A DNA stretch of 64,000 nt, from NCBI RefSeq assembly GCF_051401765.1, contig NC_135071.1:6984961-7048960 (forward strand). Direction: 5' to 3'. Each line of letters starts with the position of its first letter. Position 1 is the stretch's first letter. The DNA comes from Calliopsis andreniformis (Eukaryota > Arthropoda > Insecta > Hymenoptera > Andrenidae). Of this stretch, positions 1-11,399 are shown in pieces. Under the pieces are notes generated by a model. The model ran no database searches and was not told the origin of the DNA. It saw nothing but the letters and a program-made list of their open reading frames with translations. Made by a program: the position numbers and the translations under genes.

Positions 1-860
1 ATATTTGTGTAAAAGTGTAAAATGTAAAAGTATAAAAGTGGTGTAAAGTAAATAAGTTTATTTATATGTTACATTTATTTGTTACACAATAATAAATACT
101 ATAATTCAATTCTAGTGTATTACTTTGTTGTTATAATTGTTAATAATGTTAGATAAAAAATTACATTTATTTATTACTTGTTATATAAACTTTTATTTTC
201 AAGAAAGTAGAGGAACAGGTAGTTCATTTGCACGTTTAATTTTATTAGATTGACAGGACTGATCGTATCAGCACGTTTATACTATACGCACACCAATACT
301 ATACAAGTTTAGTTTTAATAAGATGGTTGGACTGATCTTGCACAAATTGACCTAAAAAAAAATTGGCTGAAACAATGAAATGTTCCCTCTATATCTTCCT
401 TTACTGTAAAATTAAAACACAGAATACGAGGGTATCAATAAATTCTATAATGATATTTGAATTTTATTCAAATTCATATTTGAATTTCATGAATTATATT
501 ATACTATTACTATTGATCAAAACAAACGATATATCTGTAATACTGCTTATGCGCTTTCGAATAACAAAATATTTTCTCTTAAGAAATTCTAGAGGCAATT
601 TGCTTCAATAAATCCCCTGGTAAAATTACAGTTAATCATTCATAAATATGAGAATGGAAAGCAAAGCTTAAAGTATTAAACTTCTTTTGCTCGAGCTACA
701 AAAAGGAATAAGTAGACGAAGCGATAATCACGTAATGGGTACCGCGAAATCTCTGCAAAATATTACGTTTGAACAGTGGAAAACGAACGACCGCATACTT
801 CTTGGTGAATGAATAATACATTAACAATATTTCAATAGGAATACTCGTACGAAGAAATTA
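1..860. other. AT-rich intergenic DNA, nothing assigned
   Basis: No gene, repeat boundary or RNA gene could be supported. A stretch near 330-415 resembles one near 2765-2830 (GATCTTG.ACAA followed by an A-run and a TTTACT motif), so both may be scraps of one old repeat. Confidence 0.5.
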
Positions 861-1750
861 GGGTAAATATACAGATTAGGGGAGCCACCTCTAATTTCAA
901 TGACCTTGGAATATGTTGTCAGCATTAATATTCTATTAATAATTAATAATTGTTTAGCTCATGTATGAATGATTACTAAATAATAAAACTTAAATTGGTG
1001 GAAATGGAGTTATTGTAGAAATCGATGAAGCCAAATTTGGACGTCGAAAGTATAATCGTGGACAACTTATTACGGGACAATGGATTTTCGGTGGTATAGA
1101 CATAGACCGTGACACAAAAAAGATATTTGTAGTACTAATTCCGTCCCGTAGAGCAGAAGTATTATTGCTTCTTATTTTAAAAAGGATTGCTCCTGAAACA
1201 ATAATCTATAGTGATTGTTGGAAAGCATATGAACAAATTGATAAAAATATATATCAACATTTTGTAGCGAATCATTCAAAAAATTTCGTTAATCCAATCA
1301 CAAGTGTCCATACCCAGAATATTGAAACACTATGGAGAGATATTCGTGGCAATATTTCTAGGTATGATCGTACAGAATATCATTTCAACCACTATCTGGC
1401 AGAATTTGTATTTAAAAGAACATTCGATTTTGACGAACGACTGGATGCTTTTTTTCAAGTAACGGCAGATACGTATAAAATAACTGAAGATATAAAGGAA
1501 TAAACAAGTAGGAACGTGTCTATTATTTTGGGGAGGGGCTGCCACCCCTCTCCAAACCACGCCTCGCTAATGAACCGAACCCAGACCAACTCTGATCATA
1601 CTTTTTAATATTGAAAACATTTTTGCGAATATCTCGAAAATTAAAAGAGACCGTCGGGTATATGTATAGGGAAAAGTTGTTCAGAATGATGACAACATAT
1701 TCCAAGGTCATTGAAATCGGAGGTGGTTCCCCTAATCTATATAATTACCC
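861..1750 (+). mobile_element. Merlin-type DNA transposon, compact copy
   Basis: The element is bounded by terminal inverted repeats of about 65 bp (861-926 and 1685-1750). Both begin GGGTAA and share AGATTAGGGG and ATGACCTTGGAATATGTTGTC-like blocks, with only a few mismatches between arms. Between them lies a transposase reading frame of the IS1016/IS1595 (ISXO2-like) type, the hallmark of the eukaryotic Merlin superfamily. At 890 bp the copy is short, and the transposase lacks its N-terminus, so this is probably an internally deleted, non-autonomous copy. I could not find a convincing 8-9 bp target-site duplication. Confidence 0.85.
994..1503 (+). pseudogene. Merlin transposase, N-terminally truncated
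   Basis: An open frame of 170 codons follows an in-frame stop at 991. It encodes the DDE catalytic half of an ISXO2-like transposase. The first Asp is in EIDEAKFGRRK, followed by GQWIFGGIDI. The second Asp is in IYSDCWKAY, and the acidic third position is in HTQNIETLW. The first in-frame ATG (1165) is downstream of the first catalytic Asp, so a protein started there would lack it. The usual N-terminal zinc-binding/helix-turn-helix region is absent. The surviving catalytic half has no stops or frameshifts, which suggests a fairly recent copy or a source element trimmed by an internal deletion. Confidence 0.85.
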
Positions 1751-4060
1751 ATGCAAACATTCAAAACTTCAAAACTTCTAGATTTCTAATACGTACTCCA
1801 ATCTTCAAATATTCAAACTTTTAATGTTTCAGTATTCATAATATTCACGTTTCCAAATAGTAAAGATTTCAGAAATTCATGATTTCTAATATTCAAATTC
1901 ATGATTATTGAAACTTTGAAGTTTCAGAATTTGTTATAGTTGAATTTTCAAACATACAGTCAAGATTGCAGAGTTGCGTAAAGGCACGGGCACACCCATA
2001 TATTCTGCGAAGGATTAATGGCGCGGCAGATTACCAGTACTCTATGCTTCGTTCTTAAAAATCAAAATTTCATGAATATTTAATCTTTGTCTTTTTGATA
2101 TTTACTTTAAATTATTAATAATATCGATACTGATAATATTAATTATCCTGTGCTGGCCCCAGTGAAAAATAAGAGTCGCTCTCCTTCCTACTTGTGTACA
2201 AGCTTAAAGAGAATAATAATATTAAACGAATTATATACTACTTTCCTTGCAATAATAATCACTTTTCCATTGTAAACTAGTCATATAATTTCAATGTTTC
2301 AGCGTATGTATTACTTTGATACAAATCAATGCCTAATCCATTTACACATAAGAAAAAGAAGAATGTACTTATTTTGCAGCCATTTACGAAATTAATAATT
2401 TATTGACAACTGTGTAGTTTGCAACTCTTCAATTCTTGTTCTTTTTATGACTAGCAACATTGGATCCTTTTCTCATTCAAGAATATATTACAGAACTTCA
2501 TAATTACAATTAAACAATCCCTTACATTATTAAATAAGCTGCTTTAATTCAAAAAGGTGCGTATCACTTCTCCTTTATGCTAAAATTTCCAATCAAACCT
2601 TTGTTCAATGTCACAAAAAGGTGTGAAATCCCCACAAAAAATTAATAAATCTAGCCTGTAGACTTTAGCTGTAAACAAGGAACAGAAATAACCTGGCAGC
2701 TTTTAGGCAGAGTCGCCTTGTGTTTATTTATTAAAACAAGGCTGAAATTGTTAACAAACCCCCATGTTGATCTTGTACAATTTTTCCTAAGAAAAAATTC
2801 TAAATCTTTTCTTTATATCTTTCTTTACTCTAAGGTTTCAGTAAACTAAAAAATGGAAAACAGTTAAAGAAAGTTACAGCTTTATACGTTTTCTTACCTT
2901 CAACTATTTGACTACGTGTATTTTACTCGAACGGCACAGCAATGCCAAGTATATGCGGGGCATAGCCAACACTACCGTGAGCATTGTTTCGAGCTTTGTG
3001 TGTGAAGAACTTTAATTGTTTTTTCTTTCTTTGAAATTTTCTCCACTAAAATAAATCCAAGAATAATATCTTATTTCGATATTAATTTATATTTGTACTT
3101 TAGAAACTAGATCAATATAATTAGTATAGGATATTTCAGTAAGAACTGATTGTTTTGTTTTTTGAATAAAACATAAAATAACATGAATTTTCCTGATTTC
3201 TTTTATTGATTGTGAAACTAATATATGGAAATTATTGTATACGTTGAATATTCTAGTAGACAACCATTCATTTAGCCATGTTATTTTCCATGATATTTAA
3301 ACTCTAAAGAAAGAATTCCAGTGGTGTTTAACCGCTCAATCTCGGAGATCAATTAAGATCGTCGCAACGAGAAATGCTGCACAATTGTAATTGAACCATT
3401 ATTTTAATAATGTTGTGTTGTTGTACTGCATAGCGATCCATAACTAATTTTCCGCGTCTCTAGATTATCTACATATGTCAAATTGCAAATTTTAGAGTAA
3501 ATCTTGTGCAAAATGTCAACAAATTGAAGATAGTCAGTTGTGTTTAGATTTACAGTCGAAGTGCTAGAATTTTTCAAGGACTACTATATAAAGCCCAATA
3601 AGGCTACGAATCCAGTTTATGAATATTTTAACGAACTAAGGTTCTGACGACTATGTTTGAACTTGTCTTGTTTATACGATAAATAAGTCGGACATAATTC
3701 GTTAGAAGGTTTGTCAGAAAACGTATCCACTGTAATAGCAGCATACTACCAACGTGACGAGCCAAGCAAGAGCTGCAGAATAATTACACCGACAAAACAC
3801 GTATTGATAATGTTTTATCATTCGTATTTGTGTATTTGTGATTTTTCACTAGTATGTATAATATTTGCTCAGCTCGTTGGTAGTATAAATTGGACTTAAT
3901 GAGGCACGGATACTCTTGATACTTGGCTAAAATAAAAAAGTATATACTTTTGCTCAAAAGGTACACAATGAAATGCCGAAAACCACAGATTGTCATCTTA
4001 TTTAATTTGTTATAGAAAGAATCCTAAAAAGATCGTTCAGATTAATCAAGTTATATGAAT
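1751..4060. other. AT-rich DNA with degenerate ATTCAAA-type simple repeat at its start
   Basis: About 1751-1960 is a drifting repeat of short ATTCAAACTTC-like words. Similar tracts follow LINE 3' ends elsewhere in the window (26124-26215 and 44760-44868), so this may be the tail of a lost LINE. Nothing else is assignable up to about 4060. Confidence 0.4.
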
Positions 4061-4065
4061 TTAAG

Positions 4066-4525
4066 CCAGTTGTATTCAAGTAACTTGATGTCAAATTTAT
4101 GTTCACATAAGTCAAGTTATTTGAATTCAAGTAGTTTAAATTTAAAAGTAATTTGAATCCAAGCTGTCATACAAAAATAATAAAAATGGTATCGAAAGAA
4201 GTGGGGCGCCCTGGTTATTTCTTTGTGTATTTTTCAAGAAAAGCGTACACTTTTGACTGCTTCTTTGTCGTTTGCATAATCGTCATCGTCGATATGGTTT
4301 TTACTTTGCATGGTACAGCACTCATCAATCAATGTATATTTCAAGGCAAGGAAAAGTTGAAAGACCTCAATTTCACTTGAAACTTGAAAGGACATTTCAT
4401 GATAAGTAAAATAACACATTTGCATTACTCACATGGCCTCTAATTACTTGTGTTCAGCCACTTGAATTGAAACGACTTGCATTCAAATAACTTAATATCA
4501 TATTTGTGTTCACACAAATCAAGTT
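4066..4525 (+). repeat. Pair of diverged direct repeats about 400 bp apart
   Basis: Bases 4066-4115 and 4465-4515 share the word order ATTCAA.TAACTT.AT.TCA.ATTT.TGTTCACA.AA.TCAAGTT. Both are embedded in further CAAGT/ACTTG words. The intervening sequence (about 4160-4440) is unrelated. The arrangement could be flanking repeats of a small element or a split minisatellite. Confidence 0.45.
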
Positions 4526-4549
4526 GAATTACTAATTTAAACACTTGGC

Positions 4550-5560
4550 ACTTAAAAGTCGAGAAAGAAATGTCAAATAGATCTATGTGTGAGCAACACC
4601 AATTAGCAATAACTATTACAGATCCTGTTTACAATGTCAGATAAACTGAATCGAAATGTATAAAATCTAGGTAGGAATATACGAGACAATCTAGGATCTC
4701 TTGATGGTGCACAAATATTTACTGAATGAAGATGGTGTGGACAATGAACTTACCAATTAGTAACTTTGGATAGAAAAATCAAGTCCGTTGTAAGCCTTCT
4801 AAATTAGACAGTTCTAAGACCAAGCTTGTTGAAGAGAGGTCCATAATTATGATCATAAGAATTCATATATTCTCCTATTTTTTATGAGACAAATGTGATG
4901 AATCTGAGTCGAATATTTTCAATGGGACGTATGTATTTAGCTTGATTAAGGGATCAAATCACTGACGCATACTCTAAGTGAGGTTTGACTGGAGTACAGA
5001 AAAGGACCCTGATAGATTAAATGTTCTTAAAGTCCTCAGAACAACGTACAACAAATTCCAGTCATTCGTAAGGTTCGCGGAAAATATTATAAATATTCTG
5101 TGTAAAATTTTACCTACCTTGTGGTAGTCCTGAACTTACAACAATGAGAAATGAGTCATTACCCCTGACACGAACCATCTGAGTATGATCGACTAAGTAA
5201 TTTTCAATCCAAGAGAGTAACGGATTTCTAAATCCTAGACAATAAAATTTAACTGACAAGACTTTATGTGAACCTTTATAAAAGGCTTTCATAAAATCAG
5301 TGAACACAGTATCAGCTGGCATATTCTGATCTTGAGCTTCTGAAGCGTACCAATAATAGACAAATACGTGTTCGTGACAATAGAGAGAGTCGGCATGAAT
5401 CCATACTGTTCACTGCTGACTAAATCAATAATATAAGAATTAATGGCATCAACCAATAGAAATTCAAATATCTTAGGTATAATATCAATTTTATTTATGG
5501 GCTTATAATTCGTGATATTTTCCAGGTTTCCTGATTTAAAAGTAGGCACAAATATTGATC
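4550..5560 (-). pseudogene. Non-LTR retrotransposon (LINE) reverse transcriptase, C-terminal relic
   Basis: Reading the minus strand from 5549 downward gives reverse-transcriptase blocks: PTFKSGNLENITNYKPI (finger region), then SEQYGFMP, then (frame change near 5290-5330) VFTDFMKAF and HKVLSVKFYCLGF, then SGLPQGR. After further frame changes come KPHLEYASVIWS (about 4990) and a typical LINE C-terminus with RLRFITFVS, NKLGLRT, DLIFL and APSRDPR, ending about 4550. The FxDFxKAF and LPQG motifs identify an RT, but the catalytic YxDD region is lost in a deletion below 5107. Stops and several frameshifts show it is long dead. The clade (Jockey/CR1-like) is uncertain. Confidence 0.85.
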
Positions 5561-5838
5561 TTCAATTATGTATAAACTATTAGTAAATTATATAATTTAA
5601 TAAATAACAGGAACTTGAAAGCCATAATTAAACGCAAACAAGAGACCACATTTTATAATAGAGTTCACTATAGTCTCAAATTGACTTTTGTATTTATTTT
5701 CGTCATTGCAACCATTTATTCGACTTTCATTTTTATGTCGGATAAAAAATCGTAATCTGAACAGCCTTGCAGATACAAAACTGTTTTGCGATATTTTACG
5801 ATTCGCTTTTTTTTATATTTCAAGAAAGAAAGCACTGT

Positions 5839-6240
5839 GGTATCTGAGTTCAAATAGACATTTTTGGACACCCTTGATCACGAAACACGGAGTGGACACT
5901 CCTTGAGCTTAGACACTTAGGGGTAATAAACGCGCTCTTGCTTGCGGTTCACAGGTACAATCTTGGAGTTTCCAAGTATGCTGACCGATAGGATTTCCAT
6001 GTTTTGGCGCGAAGTAACAATAGCCAATGGGTTATTAGCTTCAGTTTGACCAATTGCTGGACAGATATATTCAAACGGCGACAGATTCTCATCAACTCTT
6101 ATACGATACAGATTAATAAATAAATAGCCTTCAGTTGAACACAATTATCGTTAATTAAAATTATACTTACGCAAAATTAAATTGGAGCGTGAGATACGCA
6201 TACTATCTCTAATTATTAAGGAAAAAGTGTAATTAACACG
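5839..6240. repeat. Dispersed repeat family 1, copy 1
   Basis: This segment aligns over most of its length with 36789-37290. Shared blocks include TTTTTGGACACCCTT, CGAAACACGGAGTG, TAATAAACGCGC, TATTAGCTTCAG, GACAGATTCTC and CTAATTATTA near the end. The second copy carries extra sequence in the middle. There is no coding potential and the class is unknown. Confidence 0.75.
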
Positions 6241-6867
6241 CACATCTAAACCTGTTGATACCATACATTTTTCCTTATAAATTTCTCATTTTCGGGGCTC
6301 CTAATACTTTATAAAATGACGGTGCGGTAAGCAAAAATGAATCCTCGCAACACCGCGTTGCTGTAGCGCGACAAGCAATTCGAAGAAAAAAAGGGCTGCC
6401 TGAGATAAAAGTAGGAACGTTCCACCGCATGATACGAGGTCAAGAAGAATTATGCTTTGTCATGCCAACAATTAATAAACGGATAAAGCTCCTTCGTCCT
6501 CCTGCCATTAATATCTGCAATTCTTTTGAAACGTGTATCGTATGTTACGAAAAAGACAAGAGATGGCTAAAATTAATCAGGGATGAGTTCGTAACCGATT
6601 TTCTACGTGGCATATGATGAAAATAACTGTTCACTTGATGGTTAATGGAGTCTGAGTGCTCGGTATATCGAAATTAAGTTGTCGAACAATTTAAATTTGT
6701 AGCTAACAATGTAAGTTTAATTTTGAATCGAACTTAGGAAACTGTTGTTTAAGCACTTGCTCAAAGAATTGATTTTTAATTGAGACCAGAATTTTATTAA
6801 GCTACTAGATTTCCAAGTCACCTAAATGATTAAATAGTTGCGATAGATCTGTTATGTTCTGAATAGG
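6241..6867. other. No assignable feature
   Basis: A 63-codon open frame at 6429-6617 (extending upstream without a start) was examined and not recognised. Otherwise AT-rich filler. Confidence 0.3.
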
Positions 6868-8070
6868 ACGATTTTTGAATTCTCTCTTTTGGCTACTACG
6901 TCGGCTGGGATGTGTCACGATAATGCTTTGCATTTTGGAAATTCCTAATCGAACATATTCTGAGCCTTTGACATCCAAAATTCAAAAGTAAATCTTCTCT
7001 CTCTCTCTTTGGAATCGGCATCGAAAATCGACGCCGCGTATGTGTGATCGCGTGTGTGTGTGTGTTCGTTTGAAGCCTCGAGAAGGTGAACGCGATCACC
7101 TTATCACACCAACTATCGTTGCATTTCGATGCTTGAAATTGCGGGTTCTGATACGCCAGAATGAATGAGATCTGAACACACGACTAATATCTTGTATAAT
7201 AGAGTGCACCCGCATGTTGCACTATTAAAGACGGGAATAGTTACTTCCGGGAAGCGACATGTAATGTAATAGCGTGTTCTGGAAGTCAAAATGAAAACCT
7301 TCGAAATGAAAACCTACTCAAATTCTCTCAAATTATACAAAAACCATGTACAGCGCGCAACACGACGGCGACGATCGTGTAAGCAAGGACAACGTACGAC
7401 GAAGTTACCGAGCGTTCCCGTAAACGCACGAAAAACCATATAAATGAATGTGGCGATTATAAAAACGATTGACCGTCGATAAATTGAATGAGCAATGAAA
7501 GATGCGAGATTCATGAAGAGATCGATAATTAAAAAATTAAATGCAGGAATGGCGAGAGAGAACATATGTAACATGTCGGATATGAATTAACGAATTACGT
7601 GAGGGCACTGTGACGACACCTTGTGCTGATTTGCTAGGACCTCTCATCGACACCATAGAGGATCGATGTATTGGCTGGCGGAGAAGGATTCTACCTGTCC
7701 TAACTTCCGCTAATCAGCACTCTTTATTCGACAAGTCGCGAAGTGTGTGACGAAAGGCCGTGGGTTATTTATTACTTATTTTTTCCTTTCATAAATTTTC
7801 ATTACATGTCATTATAATAATTGTTGAGAGCGTAGATTCACTCGTGGAATACAGTATACGGGAGTGAATGGACTCATTTACCTACGTACAACCATAATTC
7901 GTATTTTACCAATTAGTTATATCCGTGTGTGCGTCTTTTCTCTTTTCAGCAGTTTATTCGAATCACTTTGAGGTACACAGAAATATATATCTATACAGAG
8001 TGTTTCTGAACAGTACCTATGGTATAAATTTAAGAAGTGATACTAGAGAACAAGATAAAACGAAAAAGAA
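6868..8070. repeat. Dispersed repeat family 2, copy A
   Basis: The copy aligns with 48173-50600 once a solo LTR is removed from the latter. Common landmarks are GGGATGTGTCACGATAATGC, GAAGCCTCGAGAA, GAAGTCAAAATGA, GAGAGAGAACA, CTTCCG and CGTGGGTTA. A part (about 7700-7870) also matches 20880-21050. The local (GT)n run at 7047-7062 lies in a variable part. There is no reading frame of note. Class unknown; the length of more than 1.1 kb and lack of coding suggest an LTR or other non-autonomous element. Confidence 0.7.
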
Positions 8071-8374
8071 TAACCATTTTGCGTTTGAGGCTTTGTTTGT
8101 TAGTTATAAGTGTCTAAAAATCTGGTGAAAAGCACCAGAAATGAGCCCGCGTGGAGGCCTCGAGCAGTGATTGCCCGAACAGCAGTATCGCAGTGACACT
8201 GTCGCGTAAAACGCATCGTAATAATCGGAACAACGGAATATGAATAACCTTTATTTACGTACTTAAACTTGATTAACAATGAAGTAGGTTGTTAATATAA
8301 CAACGGTAGAATAATGACTGAATCAGGAGCGCATTTCTGGGAAGTATTTGTAATCATGGAATTGTGATTTCAGT

Positions 8375-8520
8375 ATGACTGTGTGCAAAGGTGTCCGATA
8401 GTAAAGTCCGATAGTAGCCGTGCGAAAAGGTGTCTTATAGTTCAGATGACAAGGTGTTATACGAAGCACACGCCATGTGCAACAGTATCCAATAGTTCAG
8501 GTGATAATGTGTTATTAGAG
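8375..8520. repeat. Short degenerate tandem repeat
   Basis: The block (C)(T/C)ATAGTTCAG.TGA.AA.GTGTTAT occurs at about 8438-8462 and again at 8495-8516. It is preceded by variants of GTGCGAAAAGGTGTC and two copies of GTCCGATAGTA. The period is about 58 bp. The open frame crossing it looks fortuitous. Confidence 0.45.
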
Positions 8521-8639
8521 AAGAAAGAGGCACATTACAACACAACGGAGGGAAGAGGTTGCTCACTGTCAAACAGCTGGTCCGAAATTTTACGACACTT
8601 GACAAAACTGCAGGATACAAAATTCAGATAAAATTGATG

Positions 8640-9728
8640 AATATCATTGAATAACAATAACCTTGTCTATTCATCGTAATCCATAAGCCAACTCAAAACA
8701 CTCACTGTGAGATAGAAAGGGTTAATATGTTTACTTCACACACCCACACATCACAATTCTCTCATTCGCGAATATTGAAACACCATACGAGGGTATCGTT
8801 GAATAACACTATATGAAACACAGTATATAAAATTTCGGAGTAGAAAGATTAATGTGTCCACCCTCCAATTAATCTTCTGGTCCATATATGAAAAAACTGC
8901 ACACACTACTAGAAGTCTTGGCGTAGAATTTGAAGGAAAACCGCACATATCACGGGATTATCGCGAGAAAAGGACTAGATTTGTAGGAAAAGTCAGCACG
9001 TACGATCAATATTCACACAAACGTTCGTTACGAAGGTTCGTGGAAAAACTAACTGCGGCTTCTTGAAAAACTTATCGAGGACTCCCCACAACACCTGGTG
9101 TTATTAGATATCTGGATCTCCCCCCAAGGGCTCTACTGAAGACTTAGTTTCTCAGAAATCCGAGTCAATGAGCGAACAAAGTTCTTCAATGTTTGACATT
9201 CAAATTTCTGGTTTCAATGATTTCTGTAAACAAAATTAAACGAACTATATGAGTTAAATTGCGCTTGGCGTTTACGCCTATTGCACTAATCGCCAGCAGT
9301 CTTTGTTTTCCTGGCCGAGAGTTACCAAAAATTGATAGAGGTAGAGACATTTTCTTGATGTTTAAATAAACGGAAGTTCAAATTAATCAACATTTGGATA
9401 CATTTTAGAAAGTAAAATATCATTCTATTTCATGACAACATGATACTTGTATTTTTAAATAATCAACTGCGAATATTCACTTTCTGTTTGCATAAAACAA
9501 TGTTCACAATTGGTTTATGACACTAATATTCACCTTTAGTTGTCTTTAGTAATGTGATGATCTTCGCTGCCGATCTAAAACAACGACGTATTCCAAACGA
9601 CCAATCGCAAAGTTCCTGTTAACTAAACGTGGCTTCATCACGTGGTGGTGCGTGACCGGTTATTTTCGGAAAAGCCCCTTCACCCATTGACGCGTGATCG
9701 ACAGCGAACGCATCATACAAAGTGTACA
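8640..9728. other. Unassigned DNA between repeats
   Basis: No gene or bounded element was identified. The stretch lies on the 3' side of the minus-strand gypsy element and could contain its 3' LTR, but I could not match it to a partner beyond 14060. A purine-rich minus-strand run (CCCCCC context at about 9120-9127) is a weak polypurine-tract candidate. Confidence 0.3.
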
Positions 9729-9827
9729 GAACTCGTGAAAAATTCGTGAAACTCATTAAAAACTCGTTTCAAACTCGTGAAAAATTCGTGAAACTCATTA
9801 AACTCGTTTCAAACTCGTGAAAAAACG
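9729..9827. repeat. Tandem repeat, about 46-bp period
   Basis: A unit of the form AACTCGTGAAAAATTCGTGA followed by AACTCATTAAA and CTCGTTTCA occurs twice in full, then starts a third time (AACTCGTGAAAAAACG). Smaller GAAACTC/CTCGT words recur inside the unit. It lies between the gypsy pol end and unassigned DNA. Confidence 0.85.
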
Positions 9828-10180
9828 TAAACGGGTTAAAATGAATTTGACATTCATTTTCAAACGAGTCTACTCCGAAATTCTTTTTGACTCCGTCTTC
9901 ACGAGAGACTGTAATGTTCATGACTCCATACAGTTGACTGCGCACCTTATCGCTATTACTCTTGAGTACTTTACAAGCCTCTATTTCTCGTAACATTTGC
10001 GATACGATACAGTACAACTGGGCACCTAGTCACCACTACATTCAACATTCCATAAGGTTTTGATAACCAGACATCATCTTACATTCAAAGTAAGCAAAAC
10101 TTGAACACTTTGTTAAATTATATCCATCATTTATTTTATCGACCAAACAAAATTTTGTTTCATCTACTTAACCATTAATG

Positions 10181-11300
10181 CTAACACGATTCATTCGACG
10201 AATCGATGTCATCATTTTCACACAATTTCCCTTTCCAGGGCCGAAAACGATCATTAGGCGCTACCTGGAGTTTACCACTCTTGCCAAGGATCTCATAACG
10301 ATTATTGTCTAGAACTTTTATAATTCTAAAAGGTCCTACAAATTTAGGCTCTTATTTCGCTCTACGCGTATCACTCGGTCGTACAAACACAGTATCGCCC
10401 TCTTTATAATCAGTATTAACTCTACGCTTCTTGTTAAATCTTAAATTTTGCTGCTCAACATTCCTCTGTAATCGCTGAAATGCAATTTGTCTATTGTGAT
10501 TAACATCGATTTCATCACTGGGTACTGGTAATTGTGATTCTGCGATAGCCGCTGGTCCTGCACTCCGCTCAATTCTAAAAAGTAAACGAGATGGTGTAAA
10601 ACCTGTAGACTTTTGTATCGTTGTGTTTAATGACAACTGAATCTTTATCAATTTGTTCGGCCATTCTGCTATTTTCGACACTTCGGTTGTCAATAAATTT
10701 ACATATGTCGAAATATATCTTTCGGCTTGTCCATTAGCTCTCGGCGCCCCCGTCGCAATAAGATGAAATTCTACACCGTGTTTCTTCAACACCTGCTCAA
10801 GTGGCTTATATGAAAAGTTTGTGCCACAATCAGATACTACAACACAAGATGTACCAAATAACATTAGACGTTAGATGCACCAAATAACATTAGAAATTAG
10901 CATTTCAGGACCACTCAAAGATTTTAACGGAATCAACTGAACATACTTTGTGAAAGCGTCAACTATCACTAAGGTATGCATATAATCCTCTTTTGATTCT
11001 TCGAACGGCCCAATACAATCACAATGGATTATATCGAAAGGAATTGGTTCTTTTCTATGTAGTGTAAAAACCTTTGTTTTGGACCTATATGGCGTTTAGA
11101 TACGTACAAGTTATGCAATGTTCTACATATTTTTTTATAAAATTTCGCATACGCGAAAACCAATACTTTTGAGCAATTTTATCATGTGTCTTTTCAAAGC
11201 CAACATAAGAATTCTCGTTATGATACATTCGCAATAAACCTATTCTATAAACTTTTGGAACATAACTCCGATATATTATTCGACCGTTATCCTTCCGTAT
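10181..11300 (-). pseudogene. gypsy integrase remnant
   Basis: The N-terminal zinc region is recognisable (VGFEKTHDKIAQKYWFSRMR, then CITC), but one expected His is missing before VGFEKT. The DDE core is complete in residues: HCDCIGPF near 11000, VSDCGTNF near 10830 and NGQAERY near 10725. The frame is broken between the first two Asp by a 26-bp tandem duplication (10848-10873/10874-10899) that introduces a shift and a stop. The C-terminal domain (GDTVFVRPSD, a stop at 10352, then EPKFVGPFRI) ends at 10181. Confidence 0.9.
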
Positions 11301-11399
11301 CTTTCTACACAAAATATTATTTTTAAATTCAAAATCACTAATTAATGTGCTACTTGCAAAAATTCGATTAACTATAGTTTTCGTTTCATCATCATTTCT

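Noticed and set aside
861..1750. ISXO2/IS1595-like transposase taken as bacterial contamination
   Set aside because: The TIRs are embedded in insect-type AT-rich DNA and the eukaryotic Merlin superfamily has this same domain.
6429..6617. 62-codon open frame extending upstream in the same frame
   Set aside because: Reads plausibly as protein but matches no family I know, and no gene structure supports it.
9060..9140. Polypurine tract and 3' LTR of the gypsy element
   Set aside because: A C-run on the + strand is suggestive, but no matching LTR could be found above 14060.
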